Assembly (NCBI GenBank): GCA_024291935.2
Contig: CM044316.1
Location: 75,284,501-75,348,500 of the forward strand
Source of the DNA: Okapia johnstoni
Lineage: Eukaryota; Chordata; Mammalia; Artiodactyla; Giraffidae
Direction of reading: 5' to 3'
Length of the DNA: 64,000 nucleotides
Shown: piece by piece, positions 44,541 to 56,458 of the stretch
Layout of the letters: each line of letters begins with the position of its first letter
Position numbering within the stretch: the stretch's first letter is position 1
Position numbers and translations under genes: made by a program
The notes under the pieces: model-generated
What the model was told of the DNA's origin: nothing
The model's database searches: none
Seen by the model: the letters and a program-made list of their open reading frames with translations, nothing else

Positions 44541-44550
44541 TTTGTATGCT

Positions 44551-44850
44551 GCTGCTGCTGCTGCTGCTAAGTCGCTTCAGTCATGTTCGACTCTGTGCAA
44601 CCCCATAGATGGCAGCCCACCAGGCTCCCCCATCCCTGGGATTCTCCAGGCAAGAACACTGGAGTGGGTTGCCATTTCCTTCTCCAATGCATGAAAGTGA
44701 AAAGTGAAAGTGAAAAGTAAAAAGTGAAATTGAAGTCTCTCAGTCGTGTCTGACTCTTTGCGACCCCATGGACTGCAGCCTACCAGGCTCCTCCATCCAC
44801 GGGATTTTCTAGGCAAGAGTACTGGAGTGAGGTGCCATTGCCTTCTCCTT
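44551..44850 (-). mobile_element. Bov-A2 SINE, full length, with TSD
   Basis: Antisense dimer: a (GCT)7 tail, monomer, an expanded GTGAAAAGTGAAA linker, then a second monomer ending GGTGCCATTGCCTTCTCC. A perfect 10-bp TSD, TTTGTATGCT, lies at 44541-44550 and 44851-44860. Confidence 0.96.
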
Positions 44851-45097
44851 TTTGTATGCTAAATAACACTAAAAAATAAATGGAAGTGATCCTAAATCAT
44901 CTGAGGAAAACAACTTATTTATTCTTATTGATATTTTTACTTACATTAATAGTCAAAATTTTATAAGAAAATAGAAAAAATATTTCATAGAATTGTGGAA
45001 AAATATTACAAGTAATATAGGTGAATACGAAAAATCTAAACCCAATTGCTACAAAAAGAGAGGAGGAGGAAAGTTAGAATATAGTTCTTATAAGTCT

Positions 45098-45304
45098 TGT
45101 GTGCAACTGCTCAGTCATGTCCAACTCTTTGCAACTCCACAGACTGTAGCCCACCAGGCTCCTCTGTCCATGGGGAGTCTCCAGGCAAGAATACTGGAGT
45201 GGGTTGTCATTCTCTTTTCCAGGGGATCTTCCCTACCCAGGGATGGAATCCAGGCCTCCTGCATTGCAGGTGGATTTTTTACCAGCTGAGCCACCAGGGA
45301 AGCC
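45098..45304 (-). mobile_element. Bov-tA SINE with TSD
   Basis: Full-length antisense copy. A 12-bp TSD with one mismatch, TCTTATAAGTCT/TCTTATAGGTCT, lies at 45086-45097 and 45305-45316. Confidence 0.95.
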
Positions 45305-45316
45305 TCTTATAGGTCT

Positions 45317-45956
45317 CAGTAAGACCTATCGTAGACATTTAAAGGTCTTTGTTTTGTTTGGTGAGTTTGTGTTTTCATCTTATTTAATTTGTTTTCTATG
45401 GTGAAATCAGTTTCCTTTCCTAATGGCAATCATACTCATATTCCATGCATTTTCTAGAAACTTGGCTCCATCTAAAATCCCAGGGATGTAGCAAGTTTGC
45501 TAAACCAATTAACCTACTCTATCACCATTACAGAGATAGTACAGAGAGAAGCAGATGGCTCAAGACAGATCAATGAAGAAAAAGAAAACTAAATCCTGAT
45601 GTTACTTTTTCTCTCATTGCTTAGCTGGATGTTTCTGGGATCACCATTCAGAGCTTAAGAGTAGAAACAGCATTATGGAAAGAAAGCCAAGAAATGCACC
45701 AGATGACACTGATTTGGCCCTGTACCACATCATGTCTGAAGTCATGATTACTGACTGACTTTTTTTATGTGAACCAATAGAATGTATTTTTGCTTAAGCC
45801 ATTGGATTGAATTTTTTGTACCTGTAATAAAATGGGTTCTGAGACTGTTGGTGAGGCAAAACAACATGCTGAATACTATCAGTAATATACTTCTGATTAG
45901 CTAAAACTCAATCATCTCCACTTTATTTTGGTGCTTAAAAAAAAAATCCCCAAATG
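45317..45956. other. Unassigned, probable ancient repeat
   Basis: 45690-45860 contains TTATGTGAACCAATAGAATG and TTGCTTAAGCCATTGGATTG. This motif pair belongs to a widespread old mammalian repeat that I cannot name with confidence. The rest is unassigned. Confidence 0.45.
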
Positions 45957-46300
45957 GACTTGCCTGGGGATTCAGTGGTAAAGAATCTGCCTGTCAATGT
46001 AGGAGACACAAGTTCGAACCCTGATCCAGAAAAATCCCATACAGCACAGAGCAACTAAACCCATGCAGCACAACTATTGAGTCTGTTCTCTAGAGCTCCA
46101 GGAGCCACAACTACTGAGCCCACATGCCACATCTACTGAAGCCGGGTTGCCCTAGAGCCTGTGCTGCCACAACAAGAGAAGTCACTACATTGAGAAGCCC
46201 ACGCACCTCAACTAGAGAGTAGCACCCACGTGCTACAACTAGAGAAAAGCCCAGGCAGCAACAAAAATCAACTACTGTCAGTAAATAAAGAAACAAAATT
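45957..46300 (+). mobile_element. CHR-type cetartiodactyl SINE
   Basis: Head GGACTTGCCTGGGGATTCAG, body with GAGCAACTAAACCCATGCAG, AACAAGAGAAGTCACTAC and GAGAAAAGCCCAGGCAGCAA, then an A-rich TAAATAAAGAAAC tail. It is more diverged than the copy at 37.1 kb. Confidence 0.92.
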
Positions 46301-46670
46301 ATAATAATTCTTTTCAAAAAATATAACTATTGTGTTACATATAGCTTTAAATGAATCCAAATAAAATAAAAATTTTTCAATTCATTAAAATAAAATGCAC
46401 TAACAATTTAGATCATTAGATTGGTTACATTGATCATAATGCAATTAAAAAATTCACATATTTAGTTTCCACTTTTTGCACATGCTATATATTTTAAAGG
46501 GCTTCCCTTGTGGTTCAGCTGGTAAAGAATCTGCCTGCAATGTGAAACTCTTACAATACATTGTGATTTTAATAGTCTTAAACAATGAAAGGCATTTGTT
46601 CGCCAATTCATCTCACAGTCCATAACATTAGCTTCAAATTCTGTTGCTGGTATGATGTATCAATATTTTG
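46301..46670. other. AT-rich sequence with Bov-tA head fragment
   Basis: Bases 46498-46543 are the first ~45 bp of a sense Bov-tA head (GGGCTTCCCTTGTGGTTCAG, GGTAAAGAATCTGCCTGCAA) with no body or tail. The rest is unassigned. Confidence 0.6.
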
Positions 46671-46671
46671 T

Positions 46672-47512
46672 TCTTATGCAGTAGCCAAATCGTGTCTGAT
46701 TCTTTGTGACTCCATGGACCACAGCATGACATTCTTCTCTGTCCTTCATTATCTCCTGGAGTTTCTCAAATTCATGTCAACTGAGTCAGTGATGCTATTT
46801 AACCATCTCATCCTCTGCTGTCCCCTTTTCCTTTGCCTGCAATCTTTCCCACCATCAAGGTCTTTTCCAATGAGTCAACTCTTCACATCAGGTGGCCAAA
46901 ATATCGGAGCTTCAACTTCAGCATCAGTCCTTTCAATGAGTATACAGGACTGATTTCCTTTAGGTTTGATTGGCTTGATCTTGCAGTCGAAGGGACTCTC
47001 AAAAGTCTTCTCCAACACCACAGTTCAAAAGCATAATTCTTCAGTGCTGAGCCTTCTCTATGATCCAAATCTCACATCCACACATGACCACTGGAAAAAC
47101 CATAGCTTTGACTAGACAGACCTTTGTCGGCAAAGTAATGTCTCTGCTTTTCAATATGCTGTCTAAGTTTGTCATAGCTTTTTTTCCAAGGAGCAAGCGT
47201 CTTTTAATTTCATGACTGCAGTCACCATCTGCAGGGATTTTGGAGCCCAAAAATAGTCTCTCACTGTTTCCACTGTTTCCCCATCTATTCACCATGAATT
47301 GATGATACTCGAGGCCAGTATATTAGTTTTCTGAATGTTGAGTGTTAAGCCAACATTTTACTCTCCTCTTTGACTCTCATCAAAAGGCTCTTTAGTTCCT
47401 CTTCAATTTCTGACATTAAAGTGGTATCATCTGCATATCTGAAGTTGTTGATATTTTTCCCGGCAACTGATTACAGCTTGTGATTCATCCAGCCCAGCAT
47501 TCCACACGAGTA
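46672..47512 (-). mobile_element. BovB LINE 3' part
   Basis: Antisense ~840-bp copy. The minus-strand catalytic tetrad is YADD (47426-47437), and DGDCSHEIKRRLLLGKK is readable. Small indels break the frame. The 3' tail complement is degraded (TATGCAGTAGCC) without (TTCAG)n, indicating an older copy. Confidence 0.94.
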
Positions 47513-47991
47513 TTAATACCTAAGGACTCTCAAGTTTAATAGTCATACACGACTTGAAATAGTACCATCTTAGTTATGAGTCTTAGTGAAAGCGTTACAG
47601 ATATCAGTATAGGTAATGAACACTGTTTATTGAGATTTCTAAAGCATTATACTAAAATCCTAGTTAAGAAGATGCAATGAGAACAGAGTTTTGAGAGAAG
47701 ATTCCTTAAGAAAGGAAAGTTGAGTGAAAGAATAACAAGACAAAGTAAAATGTAAGTAGATATATTTGAAAATTGCCACAGTGGTTTACATCCATTGATT
47801 TGAGCAAATCTTAGGTGACACATTTCACTTTCCTGAAGAAATACTTGAAGAAATATATGCTGCAGCATAGCAAAGTTAAACTAAGCTGTATTCAAATTCC
47901 TGGTCTACTACTTAACTGACTCTATTGATTGAAAAATAACTAAGTTTATTCACACAAAAGGTGAGTACCTACCTTACAAAGTACCCAGCCT
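47513..47991. other. Unassigned sequence
   Basis: No gene or repeat recognised. Confidence 0.45.
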
Positions 47992-48000
47992 TTGCTTGCA

Positions 48001-48215
48001 AGGTGGTGGTGATGGATTAGTCTCTAAGTCGTGTCTGACTTTTGTGACACCATGGACTGTAACCCTCAGGCTCCTCTGTCCATTGGATTTCCCAAGTAAG
48101 AATACTGGAGTGGGTTACCATTTCCTTCTCCATGGGGTCTTCTCTACCCAGGGATCAAAATGCACCTCTTGAATTGGCAGGCAGATTCCTTACTGCTGAG
48201 CCACCAGAGAAGCCC
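48001..48215 (-). mobile_element. Bov-tA SINE with TSD
   Basis: Full-length antisense copy with a GGTGGTGGTGATGG tail. A 9-bp TSD, TTGCTTGCA, lies at 47992-48000 and 48216-48224. Confidence 0.93.
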
Positions 48216-48224
48216 TTGCTTGCA

Positions 48225-48823
48225 TAACATGCATAACAATCATCAATTAATATGTCGCTATTACAATGATTAATATTTTGCAGAAAGTTGTTTCAACAGA
48301 AATTGCTATGAATCTTTATGAGAATCTTGAAATAAAAAACAATCTGTTGGTTTAGAGGATGTTCATCTTTGTTGGGCAGTAGAGAGAGAAGGTTCAGTTT
48401 ATATAAAAGAAGATGTTCTAGAAAAATGATACATTATTTAACAGCTATTTGGTATTGTCTTTATAAGTTGATGAAAGTAGTTTGAATATTAATATGTAGT
48501 TTGAGAACAGTTTATTATCGACTTTTTATAAGATAATTGAAAATTTGAATCTCAATATATACTGTCTAGAACCAGTAAATATACTGAAGATTACAGCAAT
48601 TACATACGTCAAAACTGAAGATCTAGAATATGCATTTGATGAATAGAATAGCATGACTGGAACAATAATGAAGAAGCCATTTAGTAAGTGAAATAAACCA
48701 CTGTATGACTATCATATATCCCCACCAAAGTGGTATTTTGGTTATGGATAGGTGAAAGTTCTTTAACAAAAGCTATGACGATGATGACTCCTGAAATGCC
48801 TTAGCATGCATTCTTATATTTTG
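48225..48823. other. Unassigned AT-rich sequence
   Basis: No gene or repeat recognised. Confidence 0.45.
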
Positions 48824-49037
48824 GGGGCTTCCCAGGTGGCAGTAGTGGTAAGAAATCTGACTGCCAGTGGAGGAGACACAAGAGATACAGGTTTGAAACC
48901 CTGGTCCTGAAGATCCCATGGAGTGGAAAAAGGCAACCCACTCCAATATCCTTGCCTGGAAAATTCCATGGACAGAGCAGTCTGGCAAACTGTAGTCCAT
49001 GGGGCCACAGAGAGCCAGACATGATTGAGCGACTAAG
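48824..49037 (+). mobile_element. Bov-tA SINE
   Basis: Sense copy with a diverged head (GGGGCTTCCCAGGTGGC) and tail (GACATGATTGAGCGACTAAG). It runs straight into a CA microsatellite. Confidence 0.92.
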
Positions 49038-49048
49038 CACACACACAA

Positions 49049-49083
<35 letters not shown>
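49038..49083. repeat. (CA)n microsatellite at SINE tail
   Basis: About 21 CA units interrupted once by AAT. On the minus strand this produces a meaningless Val-Cys repeat frame. Confidence 0.95.
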
Positions 49084-49084
<1 letters not shown>

Positions 49085-49569
49085 TTTCAAGTTATTTTTC
49101 TTTGTTTTAATGCACAGGTTTGTAAGACATTTACTCTCTCCTTTGAATAAAGTAACCAAAGAGTAGGCATATATATAGTTACAAATCCTTTGTACTTCTT
49201 GGATACCAAGATACAAAATCTAAGACTTTACTGGTCATATAAAGAAAAGGAATCTTTGATAATTGTATTTTTTTTCTGTTTCTATTTTTTTCTTGCTTGG
49301 CAAATAATATAATCACTGCAATATTTGAATCATTTCAATAGTATAATTATTTCATTAATTTACCTAGTATCTTTTGTTGTATCAATACTATTTACAATTA
49401 TTCTAATACAAAAAATTTTTAATTACATGTCATTTTTTTTCAATTTTCATCTCACCGTTAGAATCACTGAGTGTGAGAAAATACTAATACAACACTTTAT
49501 ATAATAATTCTATTTCATATTATTTCTTGGGTCCAAATTTCCAAAATAACAATAAATAATAAAAATATG

Positions 49570-49604
<35 letters not shown>

Positions 49605-50519
49605 CAGAGGTTAATCTAATAATTTAGGGACTATCTCTACCATTTCATATTCAAATAATGTGACCGTGAAGTTGAAATAGATATTTAGTGACTTTCTAAA
49701 GAATAAAAGAGATGACAGTTGTTTCATGGGATTAAATACAAATTTCATTAAATATAAAACTATCTCAAATTATAATCAATGAACTTGGAAAGAAGCTTAG
49801 AATTTGTTTGTATTATGTCATCATCTAATAAATGAATATACCCAGCTGCAGCAGTTCATAATTTATTGACTTGACATTTTTTGCAGTCAAAATTTTGAGA
49901 TTATACAACTTTATATTAGTAATCAGTATGAAAATGAAATTCAAAGCATCCAATATATTTGATTTATTATTCTGGTGAGACTGAAGCCAAATAAATGTTG
50001 CCTAACCATTTGGCAATATAAATATTCATCACCATCAGAGTGAGATGGTTTCATCACCATCATGTGTCTTTTAGCCAGTAACGCTATTTAGTAGAAATTT
50101 CTCAGAATACTACAGTGGCTAACTTTGTCATAAAATGTCTTTACAGTTAAAGCACAGAGGTCTGGCTTTGCTATTCTGTTTCAATTTTCTGGGAAAACCA
50201 AGTGTCTATGTTCCATGAGAAGCAGATAAGAGTAAAAAAGTACACATTCTTAATAAATTTCCATACAGACTTAACTTTTATATACTGGATTATGTTTTTA
50301 AAGATAATATATATGTGTATATATATGTATCATCATATATAAAAGACTTTTTAATTGAACGGTTTATCTTACTTTTGTTTTCTTATATACTTTGTAGTGG
50401 TTTCATGTCATTGTTATTTCACGTAAGCAAGAACTATAGCTCAGAATTTAGTGACAAAAATTCTTACCAAGCCCAAGCACGAGAAAAATTATTTTAAACT
50501 AATACGCATAAATGAAAGG
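49084..50519. other. Unassigned AT-rich sequence with a TG microsatellite
   Basis: A (TG)n tract of ~16 units lies at 49570-49604. A TATATG-rich patch lies near 50308-50330. No gene was recognised. Confidence 0.5.
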
Positions 50520-50625
50520 ATTTCACGTTGTGGTCACTCACCGAGACCCAGAAATCCTGGTGTGTGAAATCAAGGTGGGTCTTAGGAAGTATTACTATGA
50601 ACACAGCCAGTGGAGGTCCAAATAA
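50520..50625 (+). mobile_element. BovB internal fragment (no 3' end)
   Basis: About 100 bp resemble the BovB segment just upstream of the RT: TTTCACGTTGTGGTCACTC, GAGACCCAGAAATCCTGG, CAAGGTGGGTCTTAGGAAG, ACAGCCAGTGGAGG. Stops break it. Neither end is an element terminus. The adjoining 3' sequence is not BovB. Confidence 0.65.
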
Positions 50626-52484
50626 GATCTCCTGGGAGGTAGTTGGCTGAAGTGGGGGGAAGGGGTATTAGAATCTACTAGCAAAATCTAAAAGTCAAGG
50701 TACAATCAAATGTCTTATACCTGTTTCGGTAAACATTTAAATGGCATACTCTAGGTATAATCTTCAGAGAAATTCTTACACTAAATTTTAAATTCTTATT
50801 CTTGTTCTTAAAGTTTATTTTTAAATAGGTTGCTCAATTAAAGTCCAACTGTAAAATTCCCTTCATACTAAGAAAATGCAAATCTTTGAACACTTTCCAA
50901 GAAAATGCAGGTAAAAGTAATAGCTTAGGGTGAAATGATTTCTGATCCTAAAATACCACAGAAAAAAAGGATCAATCTGTGATATAATTAGAGTAAAAAT
51001 GACCACTTACTTTTAACTTAGAATGCCAGGAACAAGTCGTCTGGAAAGGCAGAATGGAAGAGATAACAACACAGCTGGAAAGGAATGAATATGTTTTGGT
51101 CGGAAAGGCAGTGTTTGTATTCTTGTTTTCCGTTTGTCCTTCTATTTATTTGAATAGAGGGTGTAAATTATGCAATGAAAGAAACATCAACACTGACACA
51201 ATAATAAGATAATTCTACACTGTGGGGAATTTGAAGCTGGAAATGTGGCAGATGCTTCCAGATAACAGAACAATTTTCTATAGCTGCAGTGGCCTTGAAA
51301 CAATGTATTTAAACATTTATGATTGTATGTTTTTCCTGAAAACATCTGAGTCTTCCAATAAACAATCTTCAATATATACATATACTTTAAAGATTTTTAC
51401 CAGCCCTTCTCATTTTCCTTCCTTCCACAGACACTTCTGACTTGACCCACTTACTTCCCCTCTCCCTAGTCACTCATGGAAAGTTGTTCTGTTTCTTAGC
51501 CAGTTATTTACTTTTCTGATATCTGGGTACTAGGAAGAAAGTTATCTGAGAGCTAAAAATAGTATTAACGCTAGAACTTTTATAGAATGGATTCTGAGAC
51601 TGTTTTGGAAAGAATTCTAGAAGTAGTTTTAAGTATGAGAAAGTATATGACAGATAAATTCTTGTGGTAGATTGTATTATTACTTTCTTAGCACCTAAAC
51701 AAAGTACTCATTTTTTCTTTTTTTTTTTTTTTTTTTGTTTTTTGCTAAATTGACTTTTGAAGAATTTGTTTTTAAAAAGGCACTGTTTCATGAAGACCAA
51801 AGCATGTGGCTTCTATTTTCAATAGGAAATATATCTCTGCATTTATGTTTCTTGCTATGTCAATGTTCATCATTATATTTGTACACATTCACATGTTTAT
51901 ATCTATTTATATTTATATATTTTTGAAAGTAGTTGGTGTTTGTAGACATCATATTTTATTGAATTATAACTATAAAGGAATTATTTTCAGTTAATGACAA
52001 TTAAAAATGCAATTCACATTTCTAAAGTGTCCACAATAAACTAGGTCCTCTACTTAGATTATTTTTAATTTTTATAATGATAAATAAGAATATTACACTC
52101 ATTTAACTTGCTCATTATGAGACAACTAATATTTTGTTGAATAAGGATTTGAGGTAATGTATTTTCTGTTTGGTGTTTATTTATGCAATATTTGACTTCC
52201 TTGAGTAAAACAGAATACCATTAAAGACAGTGTTCTTTTCTTCAATGATTGTATATTTTCTTAAATATACAATTAAGTGTATTGTAATAATACTCTTAAC
52301 CACCCAAATAAAATATGATTTCCTTGAAAGAAGATCATAAACTGAATGGAGTTTCACTATAGGTAACATCTAAGCAAACAAAAATAGGATGAGTAATTGA
52401 ATAGGTCACTGTTAGAACTCCTAACCAACAACAACAACAAAAAATACTGTGCAGTTATGTTACTTTATTACTCAGAGATTCTTT
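50626..52484. other. Unassigned AT-rich sequence with poly(T)
   Basis: A T-run of ~26 bases with one C lies at 51711-51736. The overlapping short frames at 51187-51440 and 51735-51994 have no recognisable motifs. Confidence 0.5.
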
Positions 52485-52545
52485 TATTTTTATTGAAGCA
52501 GAGTTGATTTACAATATTGTGTTAGTTTCAAAGGTATTAAGAGCT
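52485..52545 (-). mobile_element. L1 3' terminal fragment
   Basis: Antisense artiodactyl L1 3' UTR end: TTATTTTTATTGAAGCAGAG, TTGATTTACAATATTGTGTT. Only ~60 bp. Confidence 0.8.
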
Positions 52546-53180
52546 TATTGATTCATAACTAGCACAATTTTAAATTCTATTTATAGGGAGATAGATGAGA
52601 AAATTTTAATATATTTTATGTATACTTTTAAAATGAATCCTCAATACTTATTTTTTTCTAAAAACCTATGATTGCAAATTTAAGTAACCACCATTTCTTT
52701 GCTACTACAAAAAATGACTAAAAAGATAATATTTTGACCTTTTAAAATATCAAATCATACCAATGCCGTTTTTCTCACCTTTCAAAAACCAAATTTGTCA
52801 CACTAGATTCAAAAGATAACAGCTATAATTTCAGTTCCATTTATTGTGCTCTCTGAATTTCAAGAGAAAATTAACTAACGTGGAAGTAAACACTGCCTAA
52901 TAACACCCTAACTTGAACCTCTTTTCATATATTCATCAAACTGTTAATTATTATTCATCAAAATTTCTGCATGATTAGAGATGAGAAAAATAGGGTCAGA
53001 GGACTCATGATAGTAGCAATAAAGACCATAACAGTTAAGATCATCAGCTGTTGCTATCCCTGCTATACTTGATATTTATGATTCTAAAAATAACAGAGCA
53101 GCTTATAAAAAGATTTAACTATGGTGAAAATTTTTTAAAGGAAAGGATTTTTGGTCTTAAATGAGGATTGGTTTACTTAG
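52546..53180. other. Unassigned AT-rich sequence
   Basis: No gene or repeat recognised. Confidence 0.45.
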
Positions 53181-53181
53181 A

Positions 53182-53310
53182 TTCAGTTCAGTTCAGTTCA
53201 GTTCAGTTGCTCAGTCGTGTCTGACTCTTTGCGACCCCATGAACTGCAGCACGCCGGGCCTTCCTGTCCATCACCAACTCCCAGAGTTTACACAAACTCA
53301 TGTCCATTGT
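53182..53310 (-). mobile_element. BovB 3' end fragment
   Basis: A (TTCAG)5 tail complement (about 53183-53208) followed by ~100 bp of antisense BovB end. It is cut off at CTCATGTCCATTGTGG, where a sense Bov-A2 begins. Confidence 0.93.
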
Positions 53311-53582
53311 GGAAAAGGCAATGGCACCCACTCCAGTACTCTTGGCCGGAAAATCCCATGGACGGAGGAGCCTGGTAGGCTGCAGTCCATGGAGTCGCTA
53401 AGAGTCGGACACGACTGAGCGACTTCACTTTCACTTTTCACTTTCATGCAATGGAGAAGGAAATGGCAATCCACTCCAGTGTTCTTGCCTGGAGAATCCC
53501 AGGGACGGCGGAGCCTGGTGGGTTGCCGTCTATGGGGTCGCACAGAGTCGGACACGACTGAAGCGACTCAGCAGCGGCAGCA
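53311..53582 (+). mobile_element. Bov-A2 SINE, full length
   Basis: Sense dimer from AAAAGGCAATGGCACCCACT to GACACGACTGAAGCGACTC with an AGCAGCGGCAGCAG tail. It abuts an antisense BovB end, so the composite forms a partial inverted repeat. Confidence 0.95.
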
Positions 53583-54816
53583 GATAGAAATTGCATAGGT
53601 TTTTGCTCCCTGGCCTTATCAACTAACGAATCTAGCAGTTGTTATTGAAGGGAAACCTGGCCACAGCCTTGGACCCCATGTATCCATATGAAACTCTTTG
53701 GTTTCTTTATTCTTGGCAACTATTCTTTATGGGTTTTATAGTCCCAAAGAATTAGCCTTCCTCCAGCCCTTTGAACTGTCATATTTGCAGAAAGTAAAAG
53801 GAGCTGAGTCAGATAAACTCTCGAATGTTTTCCTTTCTTCAGTGAGTTCTTATTACCTCCGTAACTCCACAGCTTCAAAATGCCTAACTTTTACGCAAAT
53901 GCTGTAGTTGTTTTGCTCTAAGCAATGCTACTGCTTTAGCTGCTCTATTCCACTGGGAAACAGAAGTTCTCACAAGCATTTTCAAACTAGTTTCTCTTCC
54001 TCAAGAATTGTTAAAAATCTTTCTTCCTCCAACTACTAGACTTATATTCTAAATGCTTATTACTGTTACATAATCTACATATTTTAAAAGCTTCTAACAA
54101 AGTATCATGTTAAAGAGCAACACCCACAGACAGATGGATGCACATAAACACACAGCATAATATGATTTATTTAAACCTAAGGGAAACATTGTGTATATAT
54201 TTGAATGGATATTAAAAAAGGTAAGACGAATAATCCATATTATTTTCACATTTCTGTGGATTGCGAAAATAAAAGAAATTACTTAATATTGTATGTATGG
54301 GCTATATCCTTTTATTATTTATGTTTTACAAGAAAACCATTATTTTATTAAATATATGCTTTTAAAAACAATAAAATAAATTTAATTTCAAATAATAGGT
54401 AGCATTTTATTATCAGTAGATTATTTTGACCTTCATAAAATACTGCCCAATGACTACCTTGTGCCTGGGTAGTCTCTTCTAGTTTCACCTGTGACTATTC
54501 TCTGTCCTCCATTTTGCACTATGGCCATGTGGAAATGGAAATGATTCTAAAGTCTTGCACATAATGTGTGGATTACTTGCCACTCCTTGTGCTGTGTAAG
54601 ACTTAATGTATATTGAAAAACCACTGTTGCTTATATTAAAGTCTCTCTCTCATGGTGCTAAGTCTGGGTCACCTTTAGAAAACTTGTCACTGTCAAAACA
54701 ATCAGATTGTTTTCCTGTATGTGTTTAATCCATCAAATGTGAGTAACAATGGAGAATTTTTCTTTCTCACATTTGAAAATCACTGGGCCTATCCCTTACA
54801 TATATTAGGGGGTATT
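53583..54816. other. Unassigned sequence
   Basis: About 1.2 kb with no recognised repeat or gene. A 69-codon frame at 53698-53907 has no domain I recognise. Confidence 0.45.
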
Positions 54817-54827
54817 AGTATATGGAA

Positions 54828-55096
54828 GAGAAGACAATGGCACCCACTCCAGTACTCTTGCCTGGAGAATCCCATGGACAGAGGAGCCTGGTGGGCTGCA
54901 GTCCATGGGGTCACGAAGAGCTGGACACAACTGAGCGACTTCACTTTCATCTTCATGCATTGGAGAAGGAAATGGCAACCCACTCCAGTGTTCTTGCCTG
55001 GAGAATCCCAGGGACGGGGGAGCCTAGTGGACTGCCGTCTGTGGGGTCACACAGAGTCGGACAGGACTGAGGCGACTTAGCAGTAGCAGCAGCAGC
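54828..55096 (+). mobile_element. Bov-A2 SINE, full length, with TSD
   Basis: Sense dimer with an AGCAGTAGCAGCAGC tail. A perfect 11-bp TSD, AGTATATGGAA, lies at 54817-54827 and 55097-55107. Both monomers are complete and close to the family pattern. Confidence 0.97.
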
Positions 55097-55107
55097 AGTA
55101 TATGGAA

Positions 55108-56229
55108 TTTAGTTAATTTAGTTAACACTCAAAACTCTAGTAATTCCCATGTAAATAATATCCTATTCGGACGGTAAAAGAAATAGCTATACATAGAAAA
55201 AAATTAAGAAGCACTGGAATGAAGGTTGAGTCCTGAATCCATTTTACTTGTCAGAAGAACAACCTCTAAAATACAAAATTACATTGATATATGGTAATTT
55301 GTTTTTCTAATCCTTAATTTCCTCCCCAGATATGATCTATAAACTGTGAAGAATATAGACTCAAGAGTATATTAAGCGTGGACTATGATAGAATCATACC
55401 TTTCTTAAATATAGCACTCAAATACAGTTATGGTAAAAATTGGAAAATCAAAAAAGTAATTATACTAACATAATTACTTTGAACATGATAACATCACATT
55501 TGAGAATATACGGACTCATTATGAAATAATAATTTGTATGCTGTGTTTATCTTTCTGGAGATTATCAGTTTGTACAGAATAGGTATTTTTTATCCCATCA
55601 ACATGGCCTATATAGTCCTCTAAACAGCAATCACATTATACAATCTTAAATAAATTATAGTTTAATTAATATTTTGCTTAGCTAAGGATTTAGTTTAGAA
55701 AATATCTTGCTCTAGTCATGGCCAAAAATCTTGATAATATCAATTGCATATTATCTCAAGACACTTGAAATTTTTAAGATCGATGTCTTCTGTTCATAAA
55801 TGTCCAAATTATTTGCAATAATAGACAAAATTCAAACACTATTTTAACATACCCCACCTTAAGAAGCTAGCTGTATTTGAAAGAACATTGAAATAATAAT
55901 GTGCTTTCATTGTTTTTTTTAAACATATTTAAGTAATCTAGACATACATAATAATTAGAAAACAATTCAATTTCTTCATTTCATTAAGGAAAATACAGGC
56001 AAATTAATAAAAGCGAGTGTTTTATTATAAATAAAGAAAGATGCAACTTATTAAAATTATAGTACAAATTGGAAAATCAGACTACACTCTCTGAACACAT
56101 ATTAGCATTTACTGTATAATATATTGTATGTAAGTATTTTATATATTGATCTATATGGACATAGGCATGGAGGCAGAAATAAAGTGTATGCTGTTAGCAG
56201 TTTAGATGGATTTGTGCTAATTCCTAAAT
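55108..56229. other. Unassigned AT-rich sequence
   Basis: No gene or repeat recognised. Confidence 0.45.
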
Positions 56230-56236
56230 ATGTAAG

Positions 56237-56451
56237 TGAAACTGTTTTTCAATCAGTCGTGTTGGACTCTTTACGACCCCATGGACTGTAGCCCACCAGA
56301 CTCCTCTATCCATGGAATTCTTCAGGCAAGAATAGTGGAATGGGTTGCCATTTTCTTTTCCAGGGGATCTTTCTGGCCCAGGGATCAAACCCAAGTCTCC
56401 TGCATTGCAGGCAGATTCTTTACCATCTGAGCCATCAGGGAAATCTCCAAG
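56237..56451 (-). mobile_element. Bov-tA SINE with short TSD
   Basis: Full-length antisense copy (tail TGAAACTGTTTTTCAATCAG, head end CCATCAGGGAAATC). A 7-bp TSD, ATGTAAG, lies at 56230-56236 and 56452-56458. Confidence 0.92.
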
Positions 56452-56458
56452 ATGTAAG

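Noticed and set aside
48773..49216. 147-codon minus-strand frame with a Val-Cys repeat
   Set aside because: It is the translation of a CA microsatellite plus antisense Bov-tA SINE sequence.
53183..53208. (GTTCA)n array as an independent satellite
   Set aside because: It is the complement of the BovB 3' tail repeat and belongs to that insertion.
54721..55080. 119-codon frame
   Set aside because: It reads through a Bov-A2 SINE. The similar frames in SINEs at 14.7, 26.3, 38.0-38.4, 44.6, 45.1 and 53.3 kb were rejected for the same reason.
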